Part shown: piece by piece, positions 17,995 through 26,887 of the stretch
Layout: every line of letters begins with the position of its first letter
Position numbering within the stretch: position 1 is the stretch's first letter
Translations under genes and position numbers: made by a program
The notes under the pieces: model-generated
Told to the model about the DNA's origin: nothing
Databases searched by the model: none
Seen by the model: the letters and a program-made list of their open reading frames with translations, nothing else
From: an uncultured Prevotella sp.
Lineage (GTDB): Bacteria > Bacteroidota > Bacteroidia > Bacteroidales > Bacteroidaceae
Assembly (NCBI GenBank): GCA_905235835.1
Contig: CAJONQ010000001.1
Span: 1-48,108, forward strand
Length of the DNA: 48,108 nt
Direction of reading: 5' to 3'

Positions 17995-19155
17995 ATGACA
18001 AAAGGACAATTTCCTACTGATAAGTTCGAGCAGCTCCGAACACCGTTCTACTATTACGATACGGAGTTGTTAAGAAAGACTTTGCAAACCATTAACGAAG
18101 AGGCTAACAAGCATAAGGGGTTTGTGGTTCATTACGCCATCAAGGCAAATGCAAACCCTCTGGTACTGCGTATCATCCGACAGGCAGGCTTTGGTGCTGA
18201 CTGTGTGAGTGGTGGCGAGATAGAAGCTTCACTCCAAGCAGGTTTTCCAGCCTCGAAGATTGTATATGCCGGCGTTGGTAAGAGTGACTGGGAAATCAAT
18301 CTTGGACTCGACAACGACATTTTCTGCTTCAATGTAGAGAGCATTCCCGAACTGGAAGTTATCAACGAACTTGCAGCGCAAAAAGGGAAAGTGGCTCGTG
18401 TCGCATTCAGACTGAATCCAAATGTTGGAGCCCACACTCATGCAAATATCACCACAGGACTAGCCGAGAACAAGTTCGGTATAGCTATGCGAGATATGAT
18501 GAGCGTCATTGAGGAGGCTGCAGGTATGGAGCATATAAAAGTCGTGGGACTTCATTTCCATATTGGTAGCCAGATTCTCGACATGGGTGATTTCGAGGCA
18601 CTGTGTAATCGTGTCAATGAACTGCAAAGTGAGTTGGAACGTCATCGCATCATTGTGGAACATATCAACGTGGGGGGAGGTCTTGGTGTTGACTACCAAC
18701 ATCCAAACCGCATCCCCATTCCTGATTTCAAAGCTTACTTCGACACCTATGCAAAGAAGCTCAAACTACGTCCTGGTCAGACTCTCCATTTTGAGCTTGG
18801 TCGTGCCGTTGTAGCTCAGTGTGGTAGTCTTATCACACGTACCTTATATATTAAGAAAGGGGCTTTAAAGCAGTTCTGTATTGTGGATGCAGGCTTCACC
18901 GATCTTATCCGTCCTGCACTTTATCAAGCATATCACAAGATAGAGAACATCACGAGTGAGGAATCTGCTCAGACTTATGATGTTGTGGGACCTATCTGCG
19001 AATCTACTGATGTCTTTGCCAAACAAGTTGATCTGAATGCTTGCCATCGTGGCGACTTACTGGCAATACGCTCTGCTGGTGCCTATGGTGAAATCATGGC
19101 ATCACAATATAACTGTCGCCGATTGCCGAAAGGCTATACGAGTGACGATATTTAA
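17995..19155 (+). CDS. lysA: Diaminopimelate decarboxylase
   Basis: The product is 386 aa, a PLP-dependent fold-type III barrel enzyme that makes lysine from meso-DAP. The PLP lysine is Lys50 in HYAIKANANP. GFGADCVSGGE, LHFHIGSQILD, NVGGGLGVDY (phosphate loop) and GPICESTDVF with the active-site Cys are all present. It is somewhat shorter than the 400-420 aa average but no motif is missing. It directly follows lysC, giving the first and last lysine steps together. The next gene begins 9 nt later. Confidence 0.94.
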   Translation: MTKGQFPTDKFEQLRTPFYYYDTELLRKTLQTINEEANKHKGFVVHYAIKANANPLVLRIIRQAGFGADCVSGGEIEASLQAGFPASKIVYAGVGKSDWEINLGLDNDIFCFNVESIPELEVINELAAQKGKVARVAFRLNPNVGAHTHANITTGLAENKFGIAMRDMMSVIEEAAGMEHIKVVGLHFHIGSQILDMGDFEALCNRVNELQSELERHRIIVEHINVGGGLGVDYQHPNRIPIPDFKAYFDTYAKKLKLRPGQTLHFELGRAVVAQCGSLITRTLYIKKGALKQFCIVDAGFTDLIRPALYQAYHKIENITSEESAQTYDVVGPICESTDVFAKQVDLNACHRGDLLAIRSAGAYGEIMASQYNCRRLPKGYTSDDI

Positions 19156-19164
19156 CAAGTCAAA

Positions 19165-19818
19165 ATGATAAACGATACTACGAAGAATACAAACATACAA
19201 TTATCTGTCGTGATAGTCGTACACGATGAGGATAATGCATTGGAGCAAAACCTCCCCATCTTCCTGAATATGGAATGCGATACTGCCTACGAAGTTATTG
19301 TTGTAGACGACACTTCCACAGATAGGACACCTGAAGTATTGAAACAATTCAAGGACGAGTACCCTTCTCTACATACCACTTTTCTACCAAAGTCCGTCCC
19401 TAATCCCAGCAGGATGCAACTGGCATTATATCTGGGTGCTAAAGCAGCCAAGAGCGACTGGATTATCATTGCTGATATCCATCGTCCACCAACATCCTCC
19501 GAATGGATAGACTGTCTGACAAGTGAGGTCGCATCAGGAACGATTGAAGTTGCCATGGTGTATTCAGGCAGAAAGCACCCTGAGATAGTAGAATGCCATT
19601 CCTTTGTGCAAATGGAAGATGCCGTCTCCATCTTGAAAAAGGCGGAGCGCCATTCGGGGAAGGGACACCAAGGAAAATGGATGAAAGTAAGGCGTGGACT
19701 ATATGATGCGGTAGCAATACACCGCAGTCGTGTTTTTGAGGCAATACGCCAGTATGACCAACATATCAAAGGCGGAAAACTGATGGCACTGCGTATGCTG
19801 GTATTTTGCAAGAACTAA
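19165..19818 (+). CDS. Family 2 glycosyltransferase-like protein
   Basis: The product is 217 aa with the GT-A opening LSVVIVVHDEDNALEQNLPIFL and VIVVDDTSTDRTPEVL, which binds the nucleotide sugar. The metal-binding DxD position reads IIIADIHRPP, so the second Asp is replaced by His. There is no TM segment, unlike many Prevotella relatives that end in a membrane helix. The C-terminal part is basic. Acceptor and sugar cannot be inferred. It is 9 nt after lysA and 10 nt before another glycosyltransferase-like gene, so it belongs to the same transcript. Confidence 0.78.
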   Translation: MINDTTKNTNIQLSVVIVVHDEDNALEQNLPIFLNMECDTAYEVIVVDDTSTDRTPEVLKQFKDEYPSLHTTFLPKSVPNPSRMQLALYLGAKAAKSDWIIIADIHRPPTSSEWIDCLTSEVASGTIEVAMVYSGRKHPEIVECHSFVQMEDAVSILKKAERHSGKGHQGKWMKVRRGLYDAVAIHRSRVFEAIRQYDQHIKGGKLMALRMLVFCKN

Positions 19819-19828
19819 GAATAACGAA

Positions 19829-20923
19829 ATGAGAATACTTCATTACATACCCAAGAATGACAGCATGGTACACAATTATGTGAACATGCTGGTAAATAGC
19901 ATGGGGCTTGAGGCAGAAAATATCATAGTGGAGGATGAAGCTCTTGCTAAGGAGAAGCTCCAGACTATCCATTTCGATATACTGCATATTCATGGCTGTT
20001 GGTGCTTTTCTGCCTATCAGATTCTCAAAATAGCTGTAAAGAAGGGAGCTCGTGTTGTATTGTCACCCTATGGACAGCTGGAACCTTGGATTGTGGATGA
20101 GCATTATTGGAAAGAGAAACTCCCCAAGAAGATACTGTTCCAGAAAAGTATTGTTGAGAGTGCTTATGCCATTATCATCCAAGGGAAAATGGAGGAAGAG
20201 TGTATAAAAAAACTGGGATGGAATAATCGCTTGGAGATTATTCGCAATCCTGTCATTACCCACTCTATCACCTCTTCTGAAATGGCATATAAGACGTACT
20301 ATGTATATAGGAAAGTACTCAATAGTCATACGATAGAGTTGATGCGAGAACAAACCCGTACCCTACTTCGTTATTTCATCAAGGCTGGTATTACGGGAGA
20401 CAGCCGTTGGGTGACAGGCGACCTGTTTAGTATCAATGACCCAGAACAATGGCGACATATTCTTATATATGCCCATTATGAGAATATCAGTAGTATCGTA
20501 CTTCGTGGAGCTCATCTGCTGAATTATCAGATTCCAGATTTAGACATTCGTAAAATCTCCTGTTTCCTACCAAAGAATTTTGAGATGCCCAAATCTGTTC
20601 AAGATGCTATTGGACTACAATACGCATCGGAGAACGATCGCTTGATAGCCACGTTCAAATATATACGCAAACTGATTATCCATAGCCAACTTACCATCAG
20701 TCATCTGTGTGAGATAGACAGGGAACTGCGTGAGCATAACGTGGAGGAAGATCATCTCATGGAGACCTTAAAAGAATCAAAACTATACAAGACGGCATGT
20801 CGCACGATGCAACTCCTCGAAGACTATACCGCCTTTGACGAGGGATTTATGCCTGTGCCGCCCCTCAACGACAGAATGACCAAACGAATCAAACAACAAA
20901 TCTATAATCACCTGAAAATATGA
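19829..20923 (+). CDS. Glycosyltransferase-like protein with unrecognised C-terminal half
   Basis: The product is 364 aa. Residues 1 to about 150 look like the N-terminal Rossmann domain of a GT-B (family 4) enzyme: FDILHIHGCWCFSAYQILK, GARVVLSPYGQLEPW and ending in NRLEIIRNPV. The expected donor-binding domain with the EGFGLxxxE-type motif is absent. Residues about 165-364 form a helical region with SRWVTGDLFSIND and VLRGAHLLNYQIPD that I do not recognise. Either the second half is a different domain or activity is lost. Its stop overlaps the fbp start (ATGA, 20920-20923). Confidence 0.6.
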   Translation: MRILHYIPKNDSMVHNYVNMLVNSMGLEAENIIVEDEALAKEKLQTIHFDILHIHGCWCFSAYQILKIAVKKGARVVLSPYGQLEPWIVDEHYWKEKLPKKILFQKSIVESAYAIIIQGKMEEECIKKLGWNNRLEIIRNPVITHSITSSEMAYKTYYVYRKVLNSHTIELMREQTRTLLRYFIKAGITGDSRWVTGDLFSINDPEQWRHILIYAHYENISSIVLRGAHLLNYQIPDLDIRKISCFLPKNFEMPKSVQDAIGLQYASENDRLIATFKYIRKLIIHSQLTISHLCEIDRELREHNVEEDHLMETLKESKLYKTACRTMQLLEDYTAFDEGFMPVPPLNDRMTKRIKQQIYNHLKI

Positions 20924-22902
20924 ATCAAACTACTGCTAACCTGAATCGTGATATGCATTATCTGGAACTGCTCTCAAACTCATTTCCTACGATAGCAGCT
21001 GCCTCGACAGAGATTATCAATTTAGAGGCAATCCTTAACCTACCAAAGAGTACGGAGCATTTCCTTGCTGACCTTCATGGAGAGAGTGAGGCTTTCCTTC
21101 ATGTATTGAAGAATGCCTCTGGTAATATCAAACGAAAGGTAACTGAACTGTTTGCTGGAGATATCCGCGACAAGGAACGCAAAGAGCTGTGCACGCTTAT
21201 TTACTATCCAGAACAGAAAATAGAACTTATCAAAGCTGCAGAGCCAGATATAGAGGATTGGTATCATATCACCATCCATCGTCTCGTTGCCGTATGTCGT
21301 GATGTCAGTAGCAAATATTCCCGCTCGAAGGTGCGTAAGTCACTACCTGAAGATTTTGGCTATATCATTGAGGAGCTACTACATGAGCGGACTGATGATA
21401 CCGACAAGGCAGCCTATGTCAGTGTCATTGTCGACACTATCATTTCCACAGGTCGAGCTGATGACTTCATCATCGCTTTGTGTAATGTCATCCAACGACT
21501 TGCCATCGACCAGTTGCATATCCTGGGAGACATCTACGACCGCGGTCCTGGTGCACATATTATCCTCGACACCATGAGACAGTATCACTCATGGGACATC
21601 CAATGGGGCAACCACGACATCCTGTGGATGGGAGCATGTGCTGGGAATGACGCATGTATTTGTAATGTGCTGCGACTCTCTCTTCGCTATGCTAATCTTG
21701 CCACCTTAGAGGAAGGCTACGGCATCAACCTCGTACCACTTGCCACCTTTGCCATGGAGACTTATAGCGACGACCCCTGTGAGGAGTTCATCCCACTTCT
21801 GCTGAAAGACAATACGCTGGATGAGAAGACCATGCGTCTAACGGCACAGATGCACAAGGCGATTACCGTCATCCAGTTTAAGACAGAAGCACAGATATTC
21901 AGACGTCGTCCAGAATGGATGATGGAAGACCGTTGCCTGCTGGATGCCATCGATTATGAGAAGGGCATCTGCCAACTGGACGGGAAAGATTACAAGATGC
22001 TATCTTGTCATTTCCCCACAGTAGACCCTGCCAATCCTTGTCAGCTGACTCCTGAGGAGGAGTTGTTAATGCAGAAGTTGCACCATAGTTTCCGTGTCTG
22101 TGAGAAGCTACGCAAGCATATCAAGATGCTGCTCTCCCATGGTTGTATGTATAATGTCAGCAACCATAACCTGCTCTTCCATGCTTCCTGTCCTCTGAAT
22201 GCAGATGGTAGTTTGAAGGAGGTTACACTTTATCAGGGAAAGAAATACAGTGGAATGGACCTGATGCACAACATCGGCATGATTATCCGTGCCGCTTTCA
22301 CTACTGACACTGATGCAGAACTGCGACAGTATGCCAAGGACTATTTCCTCTATCTCTGGTGTGGCAAAGACTCTCCCTTGTTTGATAAGTCGAAGATGGC
22401 GACCTTCGAGCGTTATTTTCTCACAGACAAAGATACCTATAAGGAGGAGAAAGGTTATTATTTCCAATTACGTGACTCTGAGGAGATATGCGACCGTATC
22501 TTAGATGCCTTTGGGGTGAAAGGTCCCAATCGTCATATCATCAACGGACATGTTCCCGTACATGCCTCGAAGGGTGAGAATCCCATCAAGGCGAATGGTA
22601 AGCTGATGGTGATCGATGGCGGTTTTTCTGAGGCATACCATAAGGAAACGGGAATCGCAGGATACACGCTGGTATACCACAGCCGTGGTTTCCAATTGGT
22701 TCAGCATGAGCCGTTTACGAGTGCGGAAGAAGCTATACAAAAGGGTACAGACATCAAGTCAACCACCCAACTTGTGGAACTCTCTACCCATCGTATGCTG
22801 GTAGCTGACACTGACAAGGGTGCGGAGCTTCGTTCACAGATTGAAGACCTCCGCCAGTTGCTCTACGCCTATCGGCACGGCATCTTGAAAGAGAAGAAAT
22901 GA
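20920..22902 (+). CDS. fbp: Class III fructose-1,6-bisphosphatase
   Basis: The product is 660 aa, the large manganese-dependent FBPase of Firmicutes and Bacteroidota. It belongs to the metallophosphoesterase fold: FLADLHGESEAFLHVL, HILGDIYDRGPGAHIILD, IQWGNHDILWMGACAGN and a late NGHVPVHASKGENPIKANGK supply the metal-binding Asp, Asn and His residues. It removes the 1-phosphate in gluconeogenesis. Length is normal for the class. It overlaps the flanking genes by 4 nt on each side (ATGA at both ends). Confidence 0.95.
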   Translation: MNQTTANLNRDMHYLELLSNSFPTIAAASTEIINLEAILNLPKSTEHFLADLHGESEAFLHVLKNASGNIKRKVTELFAGDIRDKERKELCTLIYYPEQKIELIKAAEPDIEDWYHITIHRLVAVCRDVSSKYSRSKVRKSLPEDFGYIIEELLHERTDDTDKAAYVSVIVDTIISTGRADDFIIALCNVIQRLAIDQLHILGDIYDRGPGAHIILDTMRQYHSWDIQWGNHDILWMGACAGNDACICNVLRLSLRYANLATLEEGYGINLVPLATFAMETYSDDPCEEFIPLLLKDNTLDEKTMRLTAQMHKAITVIQFKTEAQIFRRRPEWMMEDRCLLDAIDYEKGICQLDGKDYKMLSCHFPTVDPANPCQLTPEEELLMQKLHHSFRVCEKLRKHIKMLLSHGCMYNVSNHNLLFHASCPLNADGSLKEVTLYQGKKYSGMDLMHNIGMIIRAAFTTDTDAELRQYAKDYFLYLWCGKDSPLFDKSKMATFERYFLTDKDTYKEEKGYYFQLRDSEEICDRILDAFGVKGPNRHIINGHVPVHASKGENPIKANGKLMVIDGGFSEAYHKETGIAGYTLVYHSRGFQLVQHEPFTSAEEAIQKGTDIKSTTQLVELSTHRMLVADTDKGAELRSQIEDLRQLLYAYRHGILKEKK

Positions 22903-23252
22903 AGCATCGTGTCATCATCGCCTTAGGGTCGAACCATCAACAGGCTGTCCATATACAATGGGCATCCGAGTGCCTCTTACATCTATTGGATGACTGTCGG
23001 CTTAGCCGTCGTCTGTGGTCTGCCGACATCAAGGGTACCGGCAAGTGGTACATGAACCGCCTTGTCATGGGAATGACTGATTTGTCGGCAGACGACCTGC
23101 AAGTATTGCTGAAAGAAACAGAGGCAATGACAGGACGAACGAAAACCATGGTGACTATCGACCTCGACTTAATGCAGTATGACGATTGCCGTTACCATGA
23201 GAAAGACTGGCAACGACCATATATCCAGGACATTATCCAAGATATTCTATGA
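22899..23252 (+). CDS. Short FolK-like protein (HPPK family)
   Basis: The product is 117 aa. The opening VIIALGSN and the later VTIDLDLMQYDDCRYHEKDW match HPPK (FolK), which pyrophosphorylates hydroxymethyldihydropterin for folate. True HPPKs are about 155-165 aa; here the loop around the catalytic Arg residues and the C-terminal PL-EIAP region are missing, although the metal-binding DLD is kept. It may be a minimal enzyme or a paralogue with another role. It starts inside the fbp stop (ATGA, 22899-22902) and ends on the M64 peptidase start in the same way. Confidence 0.7.
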   Translation: MKHRVIIALGSNHQQAVHIQWASECLLHLLDDCRLSRRLWSADIKGTGKWYMNRLVMGMTDLSADDLQVLLKETEAMTGRTKTMVTIDLDLMQYDDCRYHEKDWQRPYIQDIIQDIL

Positions 23253-24481
23253 AGAAATATATTCTCCTTTTATGTGCGACTCTCTCTTTGAGCACCCAAG
23301 CTCAAGACTATGAGCAATATTTTTCAGATAGTACTCTTCGCCTTGACTATGTCTTTGCTGGAGATGTCAATAGTCAGCAGATTTATGTCGACCAACTCTC
23401 CAAGAGCAACCGTTGGTATGGACGCAAGCACAGACTCAATGAGTTACCTTTAGCCGGTAATGGACAGATTACTGTTTGCGACAAGTCGACGGGGACGGTC
23501 ATCTACCGTCACTCCTTCTCCACCCTCTTTCAGGAATGGCTTGCCACTGAGGAGGCAAAACATACCAAGAAGTCATTTGAGAATGTATTCCTTGTACCCT
23601 ATCCCAAGCAACCTGTCAGTATCAAAGTGGAACTGCGTGACTACCACGATAGGATTACCGCCTTGCTGACTCATGAGGTCGACCCGAAGGATATCCTGAT
23701 TCGTCAATTGGAACGTAAGGAGGAAGCTCCCTATGTCACCCTCCAACAGGCTGCCGATACCACTCGCTGTATCCATATCGCCTATGTTGCTGAGGGCTAT
23801 ACCGTCGAACAGATGGACCAGTATCTTGCCGACTGCCATGAGGCGATGGAGGCACTCTTTGAGCACGAGCCTTTCAAGCAGTTGCGCAACCGTTTTAATA
23901 TCATCGCCCTATTCTCGCCTTCTCATGACGCTGATGTCAGCCAACCTGGTAAGGGTATCTGGCGGAACACAGCACTTGCCTCACATTTCGATACGTTTTA
24001 CAGTACCCGCTATCTGACAACCCTGCACCTGAAACGCCTACACGACTGGCTTGCCTGTACACCCTACGAACACATCATCGTGCTTGCCAATACCGCCCAT
24101 TATGGAGGTGGTGGCATCTATAACTCCTACAATCTGAGTTACACACGTGGTAAGCATTTCCGTCCTGTGGTGGTGCATGAGTTCGGACACTCTTTTGGTG
24201 GTTTGGGTGACGAGTATCCCTATGGAGACAGTGACCCTATGTATTTTGCGGACACGGAGCCTTGGGAGCCCAACCTGACGACAACGACCAAGAAGCCTGC
24301 TAAATGGCAGAACCTGATTGATACGGGAAAAGCTGGACTCGTCGAGGGAGGTGGTTATCTCTCTAAGGGTGTCTGGCGAGGACAAGAGGATTGCAGGATG
24401 CGGACTAACGAGCACCCTGTGTTCTGTCCTGTCTGTCAACAGGCTCTCACCAAACTGATTGATTTCTATACCGTTCGTTGA
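23249..24481 (+). CDS. Secreted M64-family (IgA peptidase-like) metallopeptidase
   Basis: The product is 410 aa. A signal peptide is clear (KKYILLLCATLSLSTQAQ, cleavage after about residue 18). The N-terminal domain (about 20-165) looks like a beta-rich M64 N-terminal domain. The catalytic domain has HIAYVAEGYT and the zinc motif HEFGHSFGGLGDEY with His310, Glu311 and His314, and a Cys-rich end (DCRMRTNEHPVFCPVCQQ). Families of this type are often labelled IgA peptidase, but the substrate is unknown. It is the last gene of the long plus-strand run and overlaps the convergent methyltransferase by 16 nt. Confidence 0.88.
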   Translation: MKKYILLLCATLSLSTQAQDYEQYFSDSTLRLDYVFAGDVNSQQIYVDQLSKSNRWYGRKHRLNELPLAGNGQITVCDKSTGTVIYRHSFSTLFQEWLATEEAKHTKKSFENVFLVPYPKQPVSIKVELRDYHDRITALLTHEVDPKDILIRQLERKEEAPYVTLQQAADTTRCIHIAYVAEGYTVEQMDQYLADCHEAMEALFEHEPFKQLRNRFNIIALFSPSHDADVSQPGKGIWRNTALASHFDTFYSTRYLTTLHLKRLHDWLACTPYEHIIVLANTAHYGGGGIYNSYNLSYTRGKHFRPVVVHEFGHSFGGLGDEYPYGDSDPMYFADTEPWEPNLTTTTKKPAKWQNLIDTGKAGLVEGGGYLSKGVWRGQEDCRMRTNEHPVFCPVCQQALTKLIDFYTVR

Positions 24482-25242
24482 CGGACTGCCTCGAACAAGA
24501 GGATGGCAGCCGACACACTGACATTCAACGAGTCGAGTTGACCCAGCATCGGTATGCGGATATGGGCTGTTGCTGCCTTGCGCCATTGGTCGGTCAGTCC
24601 TGTTGCCTCTGTCCCCATCACAATAGCCGTCCCTTTTCTCATGTCCTGATCGTAATAAAGGTTGGAGTCCTGGAGTTGCGCCGTCAGTATCTGGATATTC
24701 CTTGCTTGCAGGAAGCGGATACATTCCTCGGATGTACAAGCGACAGTCGGAACAGTAAAGATCGCTCCTATACTGCTTCGTATCAGATTAGGGTTATAAA
24801 GATCTGTCAAAGGGTCACACACGATGACGGCATCCGCCTTGGCAGCATCGGCAGAACGAAGAACAGCACCCAAGTTTCCCGGTTTCTCTACCCTTTCCAA
24901 TACCATCAACAAAGGATTTGCCGACAACTGCAGGTCATCCAATGTCTTAGGCTGGGTACGGACAACTGCTACTACCCCTTCCGTTGTACCCCGATAAGCG
25001 ATTTTCTCATAGACCGCAGGAGTCACAAGTACCGCATCCTGTGGCACCTCGTCCTGATACAACGCTGGACAGACGAAACGGGTCACTACCTCATAACCGC
25101 CTTCCACACAATGCTGCAGCTCACGCTTTCCCTCTATCACAAACACTCCCTGTTTGCGACGTTCCGAGGATTTCTGTTGCAATAGCAACAACTGCTTAAT
25201 CCTTGGATTCTGTGCACTTGATATCGTCGTATCGTTCTTCAC
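24466..25242 (-). CDS. TrmH/SpoU-family RNA 2'-O-methyltransferase (copy 1)
   Basis: The product is 258 aa. The N-terminal substrate-binding part (QNPRIKQLLLLQQKSSERRKQ) precedes the SPOUT domain with its three motifs: ERVEKPGNLGAVLRSADAAK, IVMGTEATGLTDQW and IPMLGQLDSLNVSVSAAILL, which form the deep trefoil knot that binds SAM. Target is rRNA or tRNA ribose; the exact nucleotide cannot be told. A second copy occurs at 42764-43486. It follows dnaB with a 49-nt gap containing only a weak 6-bp hairpin (25268-25289). Confidence 0.88.
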   Translation of the reverse strand: MKNDTTISSAQNPRIKQLLLLQQKSSERRKQGVFVIEGKRELQHCVEGGYEVVTRFVCPALYQDEVPQDAVLVTPAVYEKIAYRGTTEGVVAVVRTQPKTLDDLQLSANPLLMVLERVEKPGNLGAVLRSADAAKADAVIVCDPLTDLYNPNLIRSSIGAIFTVPTVACTSEECIRFLQARNIQILTAQLQDSNLYYDQDMRKGTAIVMGTEATGLTDQWRKAATAHIRIPMLGQLDSLNVSVSAAILLFEAVRQRTV

Positions 25243-25291
25243 AATATTCCTATTATGACATGGAAAAGATACACCTTATAATAGTATCTGA

Positions 25292-26824
25292 TTAGAATGG
25301 TACCTTGTCGTTACTCTCGTAGCCAAAGGGATTGGCATTAGGGTCGTTGGGCTGATCACCATTGACTCTGCTGCCGAGTATCTCTCCTCCATTGTCTGCC
25401 CCTGCATCTTGCTTGCGACGACCCAGACGACTGTCCTCTGGGTTCTCGAAACGGGTAAACTCACCACGGAACGTCAGCAGCACATCACCTGTTGCACCCT
25501 TACGATGCTTGGCAATGATAATCTGTGCCATACCATGCAGGTCACGACCATTATCATCCTGATAGATATGATAGTATTCCGGGCGATGCACGAAGAGTAC
25601 CATATCCGCATCCTGCTCGATGGCTCCCGACTCACGCAAGTCAGAGAGTTGCGGACGCTTACCCTCCAGACCCTCACGGCTCTCCACACCACGGTTCAAC
25701 TGCGAGAGAGCGATGATGGGGATATCCAACTCCTTCGCCAATCCCTTTAAGGAACGGCTGATGGTAGACACCTCCTCTTGACGACTGGAGAAACGCATAC
25801 CGTTGGCATTCATCAACTGCAAGTAGTCTATCATGATAATCTTCACTCCATGCTCACGAACCAGTCGACGAGCCTTCGTACGTAACTCAAAGACAGAGAG
25901 TCCTGGGGTGTCGTCCACATAGAGCGGAGCACCCAGCAGGTTATTGACACGCTTGTCCAAGCGGCCCCACTCGTCAGGATGCAACTGACCGTTCAGAATC
26001 TTAGAGCCTTGTATCTCACAGACATTGGATATCAGACGGTTCACCAACTGTGTGTTACTCATCTCAAGCGAGAAGAACGCCATCGGCACCTGATAGTCGG
26101 CAGCGATATTCTTTGCCATAGATAAGGCAAATGATGTCTTACCCATGGCAGGACGACCAGCGATAATCACCAAGTCGGAAGGTTGCCAGCCACTGGTGAT
26201 ATCATCCAACTTATGATACCCCGTAGCTACACCCGTCAGACCATCCTTATTAGCTGCCGCTTTCTGGATGACATCCACCGCATTCTTGATGACAGGGTCA
26301 ATCTGGGTATAGTCCTTCTTCATGTTCTTCTGTGAGAGTTCGAAGAGGGAGCCTTCCGCCTCCTGCATCAAGTCTTCGATATCAATGGTCTCGTCGAACG
26401 CCTTCGTCTCGATGAAACTCGCATAGGATATCAACTGACGGGCAAGGAATTTCTGGGCGATGATACGGGCATGATACTCGATATTCGCCGAGGAAGCCAC
26501 CCGTGAGGAGAGTTCCATCACATAGGCAGGACCACCCACATCCTCCAAGTCACCCTGTTTGGCAAGTTGCTCTGTCACCGTCCACACGTCAACGGGTTGC
26601 TCCTTCATCTCCAAGTCACGGATAGCCTCATACACTTTCTGGTTACGAGGCTCATAGAAACTCTCAGGGTAGAGCATCTCACAAACGACGGTATAGGCAT
26701 CCTTGTCTATCATCAAGGCACCCAGCACGGCACGTTCTATCTCCGTAGCCTGTGGCTGCACATGGGCATAGGTATTATCTGTCTGTTGTGTTCGGCGCGT
26801 TCTGCGCTGGTTATTCTCGGGCAT
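25292..26824 (-). CDS. dnaB: Replicative DNA helicase
   Basis: The product is 510 aa. The N-terminal all-helical domain (about 25-130, AVLGALMIDKDAY) binds primase. The RecA-like domain has Walker A AGRPAMGKTSFAL, FSLEMSNTQL, MIDYLQLMN (Walker B), the ALSQLNRGVESR sensor and the arginine-finger region HRKGATGDVLLTF. The C-terminal tail (about 470-510) is Gly/Asn/Asp-rich and probably disordered. The hexamer unwinds DNA at the fork. No intein. It lies between nadE and the methyltransferase on the same strand. Confidence 0.96.
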   Translation of the reverse strand: MPENNQRRTRRTQQTDNTYAHVQPQATEIERAVLGALMIDKDAYTVVCEMLYPESFYEPRNQKVYEAIRDLEMKEQPVDVWTVTEQLAKQGDLEDVGGPAYVMELSSRVASSANIEYHARIIAQKFLARQLISYASFIETKAFDETIDIEDLMQEAEGSLFELSQKNMKKDYTQIDPVIKNAVDVIQKAAANKDGLTGVATGYHKLDDITSGWQPSDLVIIAGRPAMGKTSFALSMAKNIAADYQVPMAFFSLEMSNTQLVNRLISNVCEIQGSKILNGQLHPDEWGRLDKRVNNLLGAPLYVDDTPGLSVFELRTKARRLVREHGVKIIMIDYLQLMNANGMRFSSRQEEVSTISRSLKGLAKELDIPIIALSQLNRGVESREGLEGKRPQLSDLRESGAIEQDADMVLFVHRPEYYHIYQDDNGRDLHGMAQIIIAKHRKGATGDVLLTFRGEFTRFENPEDSRLGRRKQDAGADNGGEILGSRVNGDQPNDPNANPFGYESNDKVPF

Positions 26825-26852
26825 TTTATTCTTCTTTTATTTTTTATTATAC

Positions 26853-26887
26853 TATAGTTACTATAAGCACTATAGTCCCTATAGTGC
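26853..26887. repeat. Two adjacent CTATAG hairpins between dnaB and nadE
   Basis: TATAG-TTA-CTATA (26853-26865) is followed directly by GCACTATAG-TCC-CTATAGTGC (26867-26887), a perfect 9-bp inverted repeat that covers the nadE stop codon (26879-26881). They fill most of the 54-bp gap. No T-run follows on the minus strand, so an RNA-processing or mRNA-stabilising role is as likely as termination. Confidence 0.5.

Noticed and set aside
23249..24481. Virulence role as an IgA protease
   Set aside because: The M64 fold and zinc motif are clear, but family membership alone does not show IgA cleavage.
24478..25185. Plus-strand ORF of 235 codons opposite the first TrmH-type gene
   Set aside because: The minus strand carries all three SPOUT motifs; the plus-strand protein is Cys/His/Arg-rich and has no family features.
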